DNA of 64,000 nucleotides from Dendrophyllia cribrosa (Eukaryota; Cnidaria; Anthozoa; Scleractinia; Dendrophylliidae): NCBI GenBank assembly GCA_024195265.1, contig JAJLRJ010000010.1, positions 2,066,481 to 2,130,480 of the forward strand, read 5' to 3'. Shown piece by piece: positions 22,364 to 33,410 of this stretch (position 1 is its first letter; each line of letters starts with the position of its first letter). The notes under the pieces were generated by a model. It saw only the letters and a program-made list of their open reading frames with translations, ran no database searches and was not told where the DNA came from. The position numbers and the translations under genes were made by a program.

Positions 22364-24119
22364 TTTTAATATTATCCTGTTTGCTTTAATCATGGTATGA
22401 CTGGGGTGTGGCAGAAAGTGTTTGTGGGCAAAAAGCTATATAATTACACATTTAAACATGCAGTAATGCTTACACGGGTACATGCAAAACGTTTCAATAT
22501 GTCATTCAACTGTACAGAAAAAGATGGCGGCTGTACATTTTACCACAATACCTTGCGCACCTAACACAACCAATAGGCACATAGAAACCCATGTTTTTTT
22601 GAGAAATTTGTTTGCATTAACAACATTGTGTATGCTAATTTTGAATTTTTAAGAACTTTTCTTTACATTTTTATGAGCATTTTTAGGGTTTTTGTGCATT
22701 AAGTAAGAATGATGGGTAAATGCACCAGTCGCCATCTTTTTTGGTACGTCTTTGGAGGGGCACTTTCTGCTTACCCCTAACCCTGAAGTCTAAGAGGGAT
22801 ATGTTAACTTAAGTACATGTAGATGCAGTAAGTTGTGTTAATCCAGAAAATATCTATACCCCATGCCACCACACAGGGTCATTGGAAATTCCAAGGAGGA
22901 GGAGGAGGGGTCAACGACAAAACTTTTACGAGTGAACTACACTGTAGTTCAGTTAAATTAAAACCCTCTGTGGAGAGAGTAGGGATATTTTCTGGAACAG
23001 CACATTGCTTTATATGACTTTAGTTTAATTTTAAATGAAGACACTCAAACCCCAAGATTTGGAATGTAAATAATTATATATATTTATCTCTTTGTACATA
23101 TTTTGACCATGAGACCACTAGGCTGTTAACATGAAATTCATTTGATTATATACCTTAGATTCCCTCTATATACAATGTTATATGTTATGGAGATCTGTTT
23201 ACTGTTGTTAACCTCCCCCCCCCACCCCCCGTTTTAATGGGACTATGAGGATTTCAGTGTTATGGTTGTTGGGAATGGAGATCTGGTTATTGTTGTTAAC
23301 CCCCCCCTACTTTAATGGGACCATGAGCATTTCATTGTTATGGTTGTTGGGAATGGGGTTCTGTTTATTGTTGTTAGCCTCCCCCCCCCCCACCCCACTT
23401 TTAATGGGACTATGAGCATTTCAGTGTTATGGTGGTTGGGAATGGGAATTTTTATGTTTACTGTTGTTATCCCCCCCCCCCCCCCCCTCCACACACACAC
23501 CCCCCTTTCAATGGGACCATGTGTGTCATTATTATTGTATAACTCATAAGCAACCAGAAATATATTTTACTTTTGTAACCAAGTGTTTACCAGTCAATTT
23601 CAAATAAATTATGCACCAGTTTTCTGATGTTAGTTATTATGCCAGTGAACAAAGATTGTGTATCTGTTTGAAGAACAAATTAAGTAATCAATGTATTTCA
23701 ATCTACATAATTTAAAACTTATTTACATTTATCCATGACTTTATCCAGTATTGTGTAGTTCCAGAAAATATCCATACTTCCCCCATGGACGGTTTCTTGT
23801 TTTGCACCCCCCTTCCCCCAGGAAATTCCAGTTTAGCTTCATACTTTTCTTCTAAAAGTTTGGCTTTTAAGACCACCCCCTCCCCAAAGGAATTTCCAGT
23901 GACCTTCTGTGGGGGGAGTATGGATACTTTATGAAACCACACATTCTAAGTTTTAAAATTCCATGGGAAAAAATGGTAGTCTTTAATGAAAACCACCCAA
24001 AAATGTCTGGTATAGATGTACATGTACATACTGTACATATCATATAAATAACAAGAGTAAATGCATTTTCTCATTTTACAGCTGTTGATAAGTATTAGTT
24101 TTCTACCTTTCAATGTCAC
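22364..24119. other. Intergenic region between the convergent transposon genes
   Basis: 1.75 kb that must carry both 3' ends. It contains a G/T-rich tandem repeat (23190-23520) and AATAAA-like hexamers (for example 23604). No additional gene is seen. Confidence 0.6.
23190..23520. repeat. Tandem repeat of about 115 bp with poly-C tracts
   Basis: Three to four units, each containing TTGTTGTTAACC plus a C-run, TTTAATGGGACTATGAG, and TTCAGTGTTATGGTTGTTGG. C-run length varies between units. Confidence 0.85.
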
Positions 24120-26496
24120 TTACTCAGATGGAAAACAATAATCTTCAAGTGCAGCTAAGGCTGCCACTGGTACTTCAAAATTTCCTGATTGTTCATGAGA
24201 CATATCTCCTGAAATTTCCAGTTGAGACAAGGAAAGGTTGTCTATTGCCAGTTCAAAAAGGGAGTCATCCTGGAGTAAATCATCCCATTCCCCATTCCAT
24301 GTATCATCACACTGATCGAGTTCAGTCGATGAGAGATCGCCTTCAAACATCCAGTCATCAATCTCAACAATGTCCCCATACACCTGACTCATGAGTTCAA
24401 TTATTTTATGGGCATGTTTCAAGTCCCATATTTCCACTTTGTCCAAAACATCCTGAACTGTGAAGATGTTTTCACAATTGTCTAAAACTTGGGCAATTTG
24501 AACTTCTGAAAATCCCATAAGAAACTGAGGATCAGTTAATGTCTTAACTTGATCATTGGACTTCTTTATCAAACTCATCACCAGTGACTTGCGATAGTTT
24601 GTGAGGCACTTACGAAGCGTGTTCTTCTGACTCGGAGTCACAAGCCTGGTGCGCATGGAAACACCAGATGCATTTTCATGTACACTGCCAGGGAATCTAG
24701 TATAATGTCCACAATCAGATGATCCACATTTGCACTTTCCTGCACAATTGTCACAACACAAATGAATTGGCTGAGGGTAGCTCACTTCTGATGTGTTGTC
24801 AAAATTATTAAGCAGAGTTTTTCGCCTGCAGTCTTCAGTTTTCACGTATTGTTTCATGTCTCTGTCCACATGATTCAGTAGAATTCCTTGATAAACAACA
24901 AATGCCACACTTTGTTTACCATCTCTTCCTGCCCGCCCAGTTTCTTGGATGTAAGCTTCTATGTTCTTAGATGGCCCAAAATGGATGGTTTTGTAGACAC
25001 CTTTACAGTCAACGCCCATCCCAAATGCAATGGTTGCTACCAAGACCCTCAGCGCAGAATTTTCATCCTGGAAAGCTTGTAGAATTGCATCCTTATTGGC
25101 CTGCGGAGTACAAGAATGTAGCATTTCCATAACAACATCTCTTGGATTGTTGCCGGTTTCATCCAGGAAAATCTTTTTCCCTAACATTGCTTTAAGGGCT
25201 GAGTAGAGAAGTCCACATTGTTTGATTGTTTGACAATATATTATTGTGCGAGTGGCATTTCTCCCCTGTGTGATAAGTTCCTCGCCCAACCACTGAAAGT
25301 AATCTTCTAAGGACCCATCCTTAGGAATGTAGTACACTGAGTATGCTACATTAGGTTTGCCTGGACTTTCAAAAATCACATGTGGCCTGTCCATCAGCAA
25401 CACATCCATGATTGTTTTTCTTGTCACTCTGGTTGCTGTGGCTGTCAAAGCAATGATTTTCACTGACGGGGCAAGAGACCTAAACTCGTGAAGTTCAGAG
25501 TAGGTCTCTCGAAATGCTGCCATGCTGTTGGAGTTTGATGTTCCCCTGAAAGAACAGTAAAGCAACACATTAATTTATAATCTTAAATATATAAAATAAC
25601 AGTGACACATAAACATGTTTTTAAATACTGAAAATTTAAAATCCTATATACACTAAGAATAATATTATTGATAAAATGGATCTAAATTAGTTATAAGAGA
25701 AATTGACCATTTAACCACTGAATTAAAAACTAAAAAAACAAATGCCAAGGTGAATAATTTGCACATAGAATTTTGTTTACAAATATATCATGACTAAAAA
25801 GCCAATAAATTAAAGCTAATAAAAGGAAAATAATACAGAAGGAGGTGTATGATGTGCTACAGAACTAATTTATTCCTGACCATGCATAAAATAAGCTTAC
25901 TAAAATATATCACATATCCGTGATAAATTTGTGGTGTGCTTCACCTTTAAATAACGAAACATGGGTCTCAAATAAATACACAGAAATTGAGATATTTTAA
26001 CTTAATGGAAAGGTTCTCTTTCTCCTTACCACTGTTTAATGACATGAGCCTCATCGACTGCGATGGCGCACAATTTGGCTGTGTAAATATCGCTCGACAA
26101 CATTTTTCGCCAGCGTTCATTCTTCAGCCAAGCCTCTGGGGTCCCATAAACAACACTAAACCGTCCTTCTTCGAGAGATCTGGCCTCCCCATCTTTCAAA
26201 TCACTGAGGCTAATGGCAGTGACACCGAGCTTTTTAAGATTTTCCACTTGGTCTTTCATCAGGTTTACCAGTGGAGAAATGACCACAACAATATGGCCCG
26301 TATTGTTGCGTGTCACGTCGAAAACCAACGGCAAAGCTTGATAAACAAGCGATTTCCCGAACCCAGTCGGTAGATTTACGAACACATCCATCTTTTTATC
26401 CACGAAGTACGCTATAGCCTCTCGCTGATAAGGATTTAAATCGGCAATTTTGAATGTCTCACACACTCGTTGAAAGGCCACGCTAGTATCCGCCAT
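24120..26496 (-). CDS. RecQ-like SF2 DNA helicase of the Academ-type element, 630 aa
   Basis: Two exons on the minus strand: 26496-26030 and 25545-24120. The GT-AG intron 26029-25546 splits the Trp codon of KQWG. The 630-residue product has no internal stop. RecQ motifs appear in order: motif 0 LNPYQREAI (20-28), Walker A TGFGKS (44-49), DEAH (148-151), TATAT (190-194) and motif VI QETGRAGRDG (356-365). A RecQ zinc-binding region with C395, C419/C420 and C423 follows, then a Cys/His-rich stretch and an acidic C-terminus. The best start is ATG at 26496 (AACAAAATGG context); upstream codons in frame lack ATG. RecQ enzymes unwind 3' to 5'. Here it presumably serves transposition or repair of the donor site. 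A host RecQ fragment is unlikely because the gene lies wholly between matched TIRs. Confidence 0.92.
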
Positions 26497-26590
26497 TTTG
26501 TTTGCAGCGTCTCGCGCGAATTTTCCCAAGGTCCAAAGGGCACACTTCCAGGGTTTGGAAGTGCGCTGTGATTGGTCTACGCAAATTAGT

Positions 26591-26663
26591 GCTCGTTTCA
26601 GCAGACGTCGGTGGGGAGGAAACGATTGCGTGACGAGCCATAAGACGTCTGCGAAGGAGGCTA
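26591..26663 (-). repeat. Right 73-bp terminal inverted repeat (Academ-type)
   Basis: Perfect reverse complement of 16279-16351, ending GGAGGCTA at 26663. It lies 95 bases upstream of the helicase ATG and so probably overlaps its promoter. Confidence 0.92.
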
Positions 26664-26672
26664 GGGGCAGGT
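26664..26672. other. Right 9-bp target-site duplication of the Academ-type element
   Basis: GGGGCAGGT, identical to 16270-16278. Confidence 0.9.
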
Positions 26673-26731
26673 GACCCGACAGGGAAAAAAAAAAAAAAAA
26701 AAAAAAGAGGGTATTTTAAGAACTGTCAGTT

Positions 26732-26815
26732 AATTATATCTCTTTCAGACCCATGCGGTAAGTCGTCATGTTTACTTGCTTCACTTGCTGATTCGTCATC
26801 GCTAGAGCCACTTAA
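26732..26815 (-). pseudogene. Second inverted fragment of the IS3EU-like transposase 5' end
   Basis: Reverse complement of about 12208-12290, including the codons for SGSSDDE and DLPHGSERD. It is cut on one side by the unclassified insertion and on the other by the TTAA-flanked MITE at 26816. Confidence 0.85.
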
Positions 26816-27213
26816 AGGGAGGGTTTCACGGTTCGGCGCATGTGCAAGCTATGGCGTAAGCCATTTAAGACTCATTTAAATTCATTATTTAGACCAATCG
26901 GAAGCAAGTAAATAAATTTGCCTGTGAAAATGTCGCTGATTGAATGGATGATTATACATACCAATGTGCGCCATGAAAGCCATCAGAGCGTAGAATAAAT
27001 CCTTCGGGTCAAAGGTTTTATTCAGTGTTGACTTTGTCGGTGTAATCCGTTGAAATTTTCTGTGAATTTTGGTCATCCTTCGCTTTATTTGGACTAATTA
27101 TAGTATGTGATTATTGGAGTAAATGTGAGTGGTTTTCTAACCGATAAAATTGGCAAGTAAGCGAATAAAGCATTTTAATCTGAGCACATGCGCCGAACCG
27201 TGAAACCCTCCCT
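26816..27213. mobile_element. 398-bp MITE with TTAA duplication
   Basis: TIR AGGGAGGGTTTCACGGTTCG and its complement, with CGCATGTGC continuing the match. Flanked by TTAA (26812-26815 and 27214-27217), as for piggyBac or Kolobok elements. It sits in the right arm of the IS3EU-like element; the corresponding left-arm position (near 12210) is uninterrupted. No coding region. Confidence 0.88.
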
Positions 27214-27217
27214 TTAA

Positions 27218-27715
27218 TAACGTTTACTTCGGGTATACGAAAAAAGCGCGAATTAGAGCTGGAAACTAGGTTTCGGCCTACTCGTACAAATGCGCGCGCA
27301 TAGGTTTTTTTTTGGGAGTGTGCGGATTTTTTTTTCAGGGGAGTGTGCGGGGTTTTTTTAGGGGAATGTGCGGATTTTTTTTAGGGGAGTTTGCGGATTT
27401 TTTTTTCAGGGGAGTGTGCGGATTTTTTTTTCAGGGGAGTGTGCGGAGTTTATTTCAGGGGAGTGCGGATTTTTTTTTGCTTCCAGTGCGCGGATTTGTT
27501 TTTGTTTGCAGTGCGCGGGATTTATTTTGTTTGCAGTGTGCGAATTTATTTTGTTTGAAGTGCGGGTTTGTTTTGTTTGCAGTGTATAGGTTTTTTTGTT
27601 TGCTGGGTGCGGGGATTTCTTTTAATCGGAGTGTATAATTCACTTGTTAATGCTTTTCTTTGAAAATGTTTGTGAAAATTATTATTGAAAGCGGTGTCCC
27701 TTATGGGCCACCGTA
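27218..27715. repeat. Right terminal arm of the IS3EU-like element
   Basis: Reverse complement of 9058-9330 plus 10690-10738 and 12132-12182, with only about seven of the 20-bp tandem units between. Ends GCCACCGTA at 27715. Confidence 0.85.
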
Positions 27716-27721
27716 GTAAAG

Positions 27722-28066
27722 ACTACCAGTATTATTTTGTAAATAAGTAAAGGTATTGTAGCATGGTTTTAACAAAAGGTCAAAATCCCCTTGACACTAC
27801 CCCCCTTAGGACTGAAAGTGTAACTTGCAGACACAATAGTGCAGGTCAATAGCAGTGTGTACATATTAAGCATTAATCAAAATCTAAATTCTCCTTAAAT
27901 ATGTCTGCAAATTTCTTGTATAATTAGTGAGAAGAATTTTCATTAAACATCAAGACGTCCTCCGAGTATGTTATTATTTGAATTACAGTGTCAACATTGA
28001 ATTAATAATTGCCTGACTAATCTCTTAGTTTCTCGCTATTTCCAGCGCGTTTCGTTTCACACCGTC
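27722..28066. other. Sequence after the transposon stack; start of duplication copy A
   Basis: No gene. From about 27930 the sequence resembles 35360-35460, so the tandem segmental duplication begins near here. Confidence 0.5.
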
Positions 28067-28069
28067 TTA

Positions 28070-28315
28070 TACCCCATTCACACCAACGCTTAAACATGTT
28101 TAAATGTTGTTTAGTTTAAAACAGGTTTAGAAAAATACCTCCTAACCTCCCGTAATATTTGGAGTGAAATCTTTACTAAAAGAAACTTTATTGACTTTAT
28201 TACCATTCCAGGTAGTTTGAGTCATATACATTTCAAAATGTTCAAGATAGAGGTTAAAAACGTAGTTAAACTAAACAACATTTAAACATGTTTAACCGTT
28301 GGTGTGAATGGGGTA
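28070..28315. mobile_element. Harbinger-like MITE, copy 2
   Basis: 246 bp, TIR TACCCCATTCACACCAACG and its complement, flanked by TTA (28067-28069, 28316-28318). It is a sister of 12508-12754 in opposite orientation and has better preserved ends. Confidence 0.88.
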
Positions 28316-28635
28316 TTAGTTTGCTTCCAATGCGTTAACATTTTTTTAAAAATTATTTTCTCCGTTTCTACCGCGCGCGAAAATCCTCCTTTTGACTTAG
28401 ATATTAACATATTTGCCAAAGGAACTGAGTTTTTATATTTGAATATTCGTAGGTCGTTTTCTCGGTTTTCTTTTCTTTCACACTTCACAAAATGATAACA
28501 AACTCCCACTCTTTCTAACACGCGTAAAACTTCTCAAAAAATCCACTTTTACTGATGTATTAATGCATGAATATACAAACAATATTTTATAAATTTTACT
28601 GAAGGACCTCAATTTTGCTCATTAACAAGCTAATC

Positions 28636-29045
28636 GTGATTGTGACAGCTACTGAGCAGTACTTTCCTGTGTACTATTTATTATTCTGTACAAGGTGGTT
28701 CTAACTTTTGAGCCTGTGTATGAAATCCTAAAGTGTGACCATTCAAATGAAAGCTACTGAGCAGTACTTTCCTGTGGTACTGTTTATTATGCTGTACAAG
28801 GTGGTTCTAACTTTTGAGTCTGTGTATGAAATCCTAAAATGTGACCATTCAAATGAAAGCTACTGAGCAGTACTTTCCTGTGGTACTGTTTATTATGCTG
28901 TACAAGGTGGTTCTAACTTTTGAGTCTGTGGATGAAATCCTAAAGTGTGACCATTCAAATGAAAGCTACTGAGCAGTACTTTCCTGTGGTACTGTTTATT
29001 ATGCTGTACAAGGTGGTTCAAACGTTTTATTCTGTGATCAAATCC
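28636..29045. repeat. Minisatellite S, about 106-bp unit, about four copies
   Basis: Unit contains GCTACTGAGCAGTACTTTCC, TTATTATGCTGTACAAGGTGG and TGAAATCCTAAAGTGTGACC. The same unit forms the large array at 35550-38300; a diverged 88-bp version fills the element at 54886-55794 on the opposite strand, and a single unit lies at 31150-31240. Confidence 0.95.
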
Positions 29046-30278
29046 TAAACCTGAGCTCTCTTTGTAGGGCGAAAGCATTCAAACATTGCCGATTTTGGAT
29101 TCAATTCCTGCTCTCACGCATGTAATCGCTTATATCCTTATTAATTTTGCTTATAGGAGCGCCGATTATTAAAATCTAATAGAACTTGAGGACTAATGTT
29201 CTCATTCCAGAATACGGAAGTAAAAACATAATATTGCTATTCGAGTGATCAAATGAATAATTTGTGACTGTTTGCAGGCATGTAGGGTTGATTTTTTTTT
29301 ATCAATGTTAATAAAGCTAGCGTTACTTTATTTATGTAAGGAGCATGTTTGTTGTGGAATTGTACATTCAGTTTAAAATTTCTTGAACTGGGATTCTTAT
29401 CCCCGGAATCGTCAAACAGGAAGCGAAACAAATGTGTGCGCGTGTATATAATAAACGCGTGCGAGTGTCTCGCTTATCGCTCAGTAATCCAAGGCGGAAA
29501 TCATTGTAGCTATTGTGCTAACCTTTTATTGCTAAGAAATTAAAACGTATCTGGGTTCATTCGGTTTCAGCCTGTGTACCGCCACACCCGGCCTCCCAAA
29601 AGAAGGGAAATTTACAAACTCAATATTTTTACAGTCATTAGTCACGCATCATTTGTGGTATATACTGTTGCTTAGATGAAAATATTTTTCTAGTGTAAAT
29701 ACTACCAATAGTTTTACTCAAAATAAAGGTTTTCTTCTTAACTTGATTCAAAACACTTTTTCAGCATTCGGAGATCTAACTCGGAGAATGCAACACATTG
29801 AAACTATCATTAAAAATGCACTGGTTTTTCCACATCAGGAAATAACTGTCCTTCTTGAAAAGTGATTATTTGCTTATTGAAAACCGAAAACTATTTTTAA
29901 AAAATGAAGGAAGTGAAGTTTGACTAAAACCTTTTTTTGCCAGTCCTTGTTACCGATAACCATACACTGTTTAGAAACTAGATCAAATCTGTAGTGTCTT
30001 AAACGTCGTGGTCGTTAAGTCAAAGAAGCACGTGGAGTTTGTATCAAATGTTTCCGCATTTTTCCCTTTTGTGAACAAAATGTGAAAGTAATAAATATGC
30101 AGGAATTTAACGAATACTTCCTCATGCAAATTAAACGTTTTCTCAGTCAGAATGAGTAATAATCCGTCAAGTTTTAGTTGGGAAAATCTTCATACCGAAT
30201 TAACCGAAATATTTCCCCACTATTTCGTTGTCAAGACGTACTTTTCTTTTCGCGATCAACATCATCTAACTTCTACAG
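29046..30278. other. Non-coding part of duplication copy A
   Basis: Aligns by eye with 42185-43304 in copy B. No intact coding sequence could be supported. Confidence 0.5.
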
Positions 30279-30335
30279 GCCGGAAGTTCCCAAGGTATAT
30301 CATGTTTACAGGCTTACCAAGGAAACTCTTCAAAG
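30279..30335 (+). pseudogene. Candidate orphan exon, copy A
   Basis: Between an acceptor (TTCTACAG) and a donor (CAAAG/GTATGT), one frame reads KVYHVYRLTKETLQ. Its counterpart in copy B (43305-43355) reads KLYGVYRLTKETAE, so amino-acid similarity is kept while flanks differ. No following exon is found in copy A, so it is probably a fragment. Protein family not recognised. Confidence 0.3.
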
Positions 30336-31760
30336 GTATGTTACGCACTGAAATGTTTCTTTTAGTATTTGTACAGTATATTTTACTTTCTATTAAGATA
30401 ATCATGTACTGAGTGCTTTACAAAGACATAAATATAACTTTTCCTTCATACAACTAAATTAATGCCAAGATCACGTTCAGTGTACATATGCGATGGAGAC
30501 AGCCAGAAATTGCAAAAACAGCTAAACTATTTGTATCGTTTCGATTCCCGTAAGTCAAGTTATTTTATCTGGTATTGAATTTTCATAGAAAATGTTTGCT
30601 TATTTATTTACTTTTTTTTTTTGCACTCCTATATAGCTACCAAATAGCTTTGTGTTCAGAATTATGTATTATTAATAGGACACAGTGTTCAGAATTAGGA
30701 GAATTTTCATTGTCGCTTGGCAAAAAAATCCGGATTTTGTGCGGTTTTTAAAACTTATAGCATTACGAAGCGAGTATTAGTTTTAATGATCTTTAATTAA
30801 CTGAAGTTATATCACAGATAAAACGTTTCTTCCTTAGCGCAAATTTTGCCAACGATTCAATTATGAGGAAGAATTATGGCATTTCTATTTAGCCACTTTA
30901 CACACACAGTAAACGTTCTATAGCATCGGCTTGTCATATCTACGAAAAATCTAATACCCCAAAGTTTATTTTTTCATATATTTTTTAGGTTTTGAATCTT
31001 TGATGACTATTCTAGCTTCTATATTTCTCACCAACTAAATTAAGGGCAGTTTAATTTGGTGGGCATTTTCGCATTTCCTAGATCCAATGTCTACATCGAT
31101 CATTATCTTTCTGAACTCTTCACTCCCGGAATCAATTATGAAGACATGTAGTGTAGTTCTAACTTTTGAGTCCGTCGACAAACTCCTATGATGTGACCAT
31201 TCAAATGAAACCTCTTTGGCAGAACTTTTACATGGAACCATTTCTTTTTGGATATTTTACAAAATGAAATTTGCCATTTTTCCTGAATTTTGATTTTTTG
31301 CACTCTTGGGTCTTAAAGCCGATTAAATGTGTGCGCATCCCAGGTCCCTAGAGACGTGATGTCAACACAACTGACATTAACTAATCACTGGATATTTACA
31401 TGTAGATAGCATTTTTTTCAGCCGGTTTTCGCTGAGTTTGAATGTAAAGAAAATATGGGTTTTCAAGACGACAAAATGTTTTTAAAAGAGACGATGTTTT
31501 ATTGTCAGTATCTTTTCGTCATCAATGAACAGCAAAAAACTTCCTGTCTTAACTTCCGCGGGAACTAAAATCGTTGTGCGCGAAAAACATGTTAAACTGA
31601 AACGATTGGCAAAAAAAAATTTTGGCGAAGATTTTCATGTTTTTGAAAACAATAGTCCCGACTTGCTTAAATGTAGCTGCTTTTCGGCTCGGAGTCATCG
31701 TTCTCTCGAGTTCTCAATCAGGTCAGAGTAAGAATTTAGCGCCATAATACAGTCTAGGCA

Positions 31761-33318
31761 ATGGGTCGCATGATGCTGTTAGTTGTTTTGGTCGCATCCA
31801 TGATTTTCATCTCCGACGCTTGGATTTTTCATGACGTAAGTACTCTTGTATTTCAATAGCGGTTTTTTAATTAGTGTCAAAAGCTATTTCACACGTGCTT
31901 AGGTTTTTCATTGCTTCGCTATATGATGGCAAAGTCTCGCGCAATTTTCAATTCTCAACCAAAAGAGCGGTTTTCAATTCAGTATCGAAAGTAATTTCGC
32001 AATTGCTTTGGTTTTGTATGGCTACGCTTTGTGATTGGCTAAAAAACCTCGCGCCCTTTCTTAACCAATCAGAAGTTAAACCAAACCAATCGTGACTTTC
32101 TCGCACGCGTTTTCCCGCGCTTTCTGGCTACTGGCATTTGCTTCGAGTCCGATTGGTTAATTTGATTATCTGCGTCTGTTGTGATTGGCTAGCGTGATTC
32201 CTTAGGTTTTGGTACTATATTTACTCTAAGTTTCCAGTACGCGGCTAATCGACAACTCTAGAGAAGAGAGACGAACGAAAACTATATAATTCGACGCAAT
32301 CTAAAACGATTGACTTGCTGAGCTCTTTGAATTCCGTAGCGAGAGGAACAGAAGGTCTCCGAGGATGGAAAAGATAATGACGATATGGGAAATCTGGAGC
32401 AGGACGACCCAGAGTGGGAAATGGATGATGCAGATATGCCTGAAATACCTCAAAAAGGTACGAAACTGAAACAATATGAGACATGTACCAGACGCTTCAT
32501 AGAATATAAACTAGGTCACCCTGTGATGGACTAGCATCCCATCCAGGGGAGTAGTAATACTCCTAGTCACTTCATAGTATATAAACCAGGTCACCCTGTG
32601 ATGGACTAGCATCCCATCCAGGGGGAGTAGTAATACTCCTAGTCACTTCATAGTATATAAACCAGGTCACCCTGTGATGGACTAGCATCCCATCCAGGGG
32701 GAGTAGTAATACTCCTAGTCACTTCATAGTATATAAACCAGGTCACCCTGTGATGGACTAGCATCCCATCCAGGGGAGTAGTAATACTCCTAGTCACTTC
32801 ATAGTATATAAACCAGGTCACCCTGTGATGGACTAGCATCCCATCCAGGGGGAGTAGTAATACTCCTAGTCACTTCATAGTATATAAACCAGGTCACCCT
32901 GTGATGGACTAGCATCCCATCCAGGGGGAGTAGTAATACTCCTAGTCACTTCATAGTATATAAACCAGGCCACCCTGTGATGGACTAGCATCCCATCCAG
33001 GGGGGAGTGGTAATACTCCTATAGTCACTTCATAGTATATAAACCAGGTCACCCCGTGATGGACTAGCATCTCATCCAGGGAGGAAAAGCAATAATCTCA
33101 GTCACTTCATAATATATAAATCAGGTCACCCTGCAATGGACTAGCATTCCATCCAGGGGGAGCAGTAATATAATACTCTCAGTAACTTAATGCTGCCACT
33201 TTACTTACAATGTATGATTTTGGTTTTAGTTTCAGTCAGGGAGCGCAGAGCTGCTGGCAAATGCCGCATGAAGTATGTTTGCCGCAATTGGAGCTGTCGT
33301 TGGAAGCTCGAATGTTAA
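31761..33318 (+). CDS. Secreted cysteine-rich peptide precursor, copy A (three exons)
   Basis: Predicted exons 31761-31835, 32340-32457 and 33230-33318; all GT-AG, phases 0 and 1, total 93 residues. Exon 1 is exactly a 25-residue signal-peptide exon (start MGRMMLLVVLVASM). Exon 2 encodes an acidic propeptide rich in Asp/Glu. Exon 3 encodes a basic processing site (RERR) followed by a short C-terminal peptide with four Cys spaced C-X5-C-X4-C-X5-C and several Trp/Arg/Lys. This layout (signal, acidic pro-part, basic cleavage, small cationic Cys-rich peptide) is that of secreted neuropeptide, antimicrobial or toxin-like precursors; which one cannot be decided. A poly(A) signal follows at 33405. 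Intron 1 holds a CCAAT-rich repeat and intron 2 a minisatellite. Its paralogue is at 45358-47235. Confidence 0.75.
31866..32200. repeat. CCAAT-rich dispersed repeat in intron 1, copy A
   Basis: Contains repeated GATTGGCT / AACCAATCAG boxes and CGCACGCGTTTTCCCGCGCTT. Related copies are at 45470-45790, 46880-47070 and, with intact inverted ends, at 57286-57570. Confidence 0.75.
32500..33190. repeat. 77-bp minisatellite in intron 2, forward array
   Basis: About nine units of TAGTATATAAACCAGGTCACC, TGTGATGGACTAGCATCCCATCC and GGGAGTAGTAATACTCC. A second array of the same unit in opposite orientation lies at 34420-35215, so the two arrays flank exon 3 of the peptide gene as an inverted pair. Confidence 0.95.
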
Positions 33319-33404
33319 GTCCCTGGACTTTCCCATCCAAGTAGCAAATGTAGCCTTGAATTTTGCTATAAACATTTTAGTGTAACCAACCTTAAATGAA
33401 AGAA

Positions 33405-33410
33405 AATAAA
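33405..33410 (+). promoter_or_regulatory. Poly(A) signal of peptide gene A
   Basis: AATAAA 87 bases after the stop codon; copy B has the equivalent at 47410. Confidence 0.65.

Larger units (their letters stand above)
16279..26663. mobile_element. Complete Academ-type (AcademH-like) DNA transposon, 10,385 bp
   Basis: Bounded by TIRs that I aligned base by base: 16279-16351 and the reverse complement of 26591-26663 are identical over 73 bp, starting TAGCCTCCTTCGCAGACGTC. Each TIR contains an internal inverted pair, GCAGACGTC and GACGTCTGC. A perfect 9-bp duplication GGGGCAGGT flanks it. It encodes a DDE-type transposase (16565-22363, plus strand) and a RecQ-like helicase (24120-26496, minus strand), convergent, each starting close to a TIR. 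Helicase-carrying Academ elements (AcademH) have been described in animals and fungi. Placement here is from gene content and target-duplication length, not from an alignment. Identical TIRs, identical duplications and unbroken reading frames all point to a recent, possibly still active, insertion. Confidence 0.85.
9058..27715. mobile_element. IS3EU-like (integrase-type) DNA transposon with nested insertions
   Basis: Termini are imperfect inverted repeats starting TACGGTGGC (9058) and ending GCCACCGTA (27715), flanked by identical 6-bp duplications GTAAAG (9052-9057 and 27716-27721). A 6-bp duplication is typical of IS3EU elements. The inverted arms are very long. They run through A-rich sequence, a 20-bp tandem array and into the N-terminal part of the transposase, whose reverse-complement copy survives at about 15113-15313 and 26732-26811. 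The 18.7-kb span is inflated by insertions at 10739-12122, 12508-12754, 16279-26663 and 26816-27213. The transposase is decayed. Confidence 0.8.

Noticed and set aside
25987..26373. Plus-strand 128-codon frame
   Set aside because: Antisense shadow of the helicase exon with its Walker A and DEAH motifs.
30152..30412. 86-codon frame at 30.15 kb as a gene
   Set aside because: The copy B counterpart shifts frame after the first 25 codons; only the short splice-bounded block at 30279-30335 keeps amino-acid similarity.
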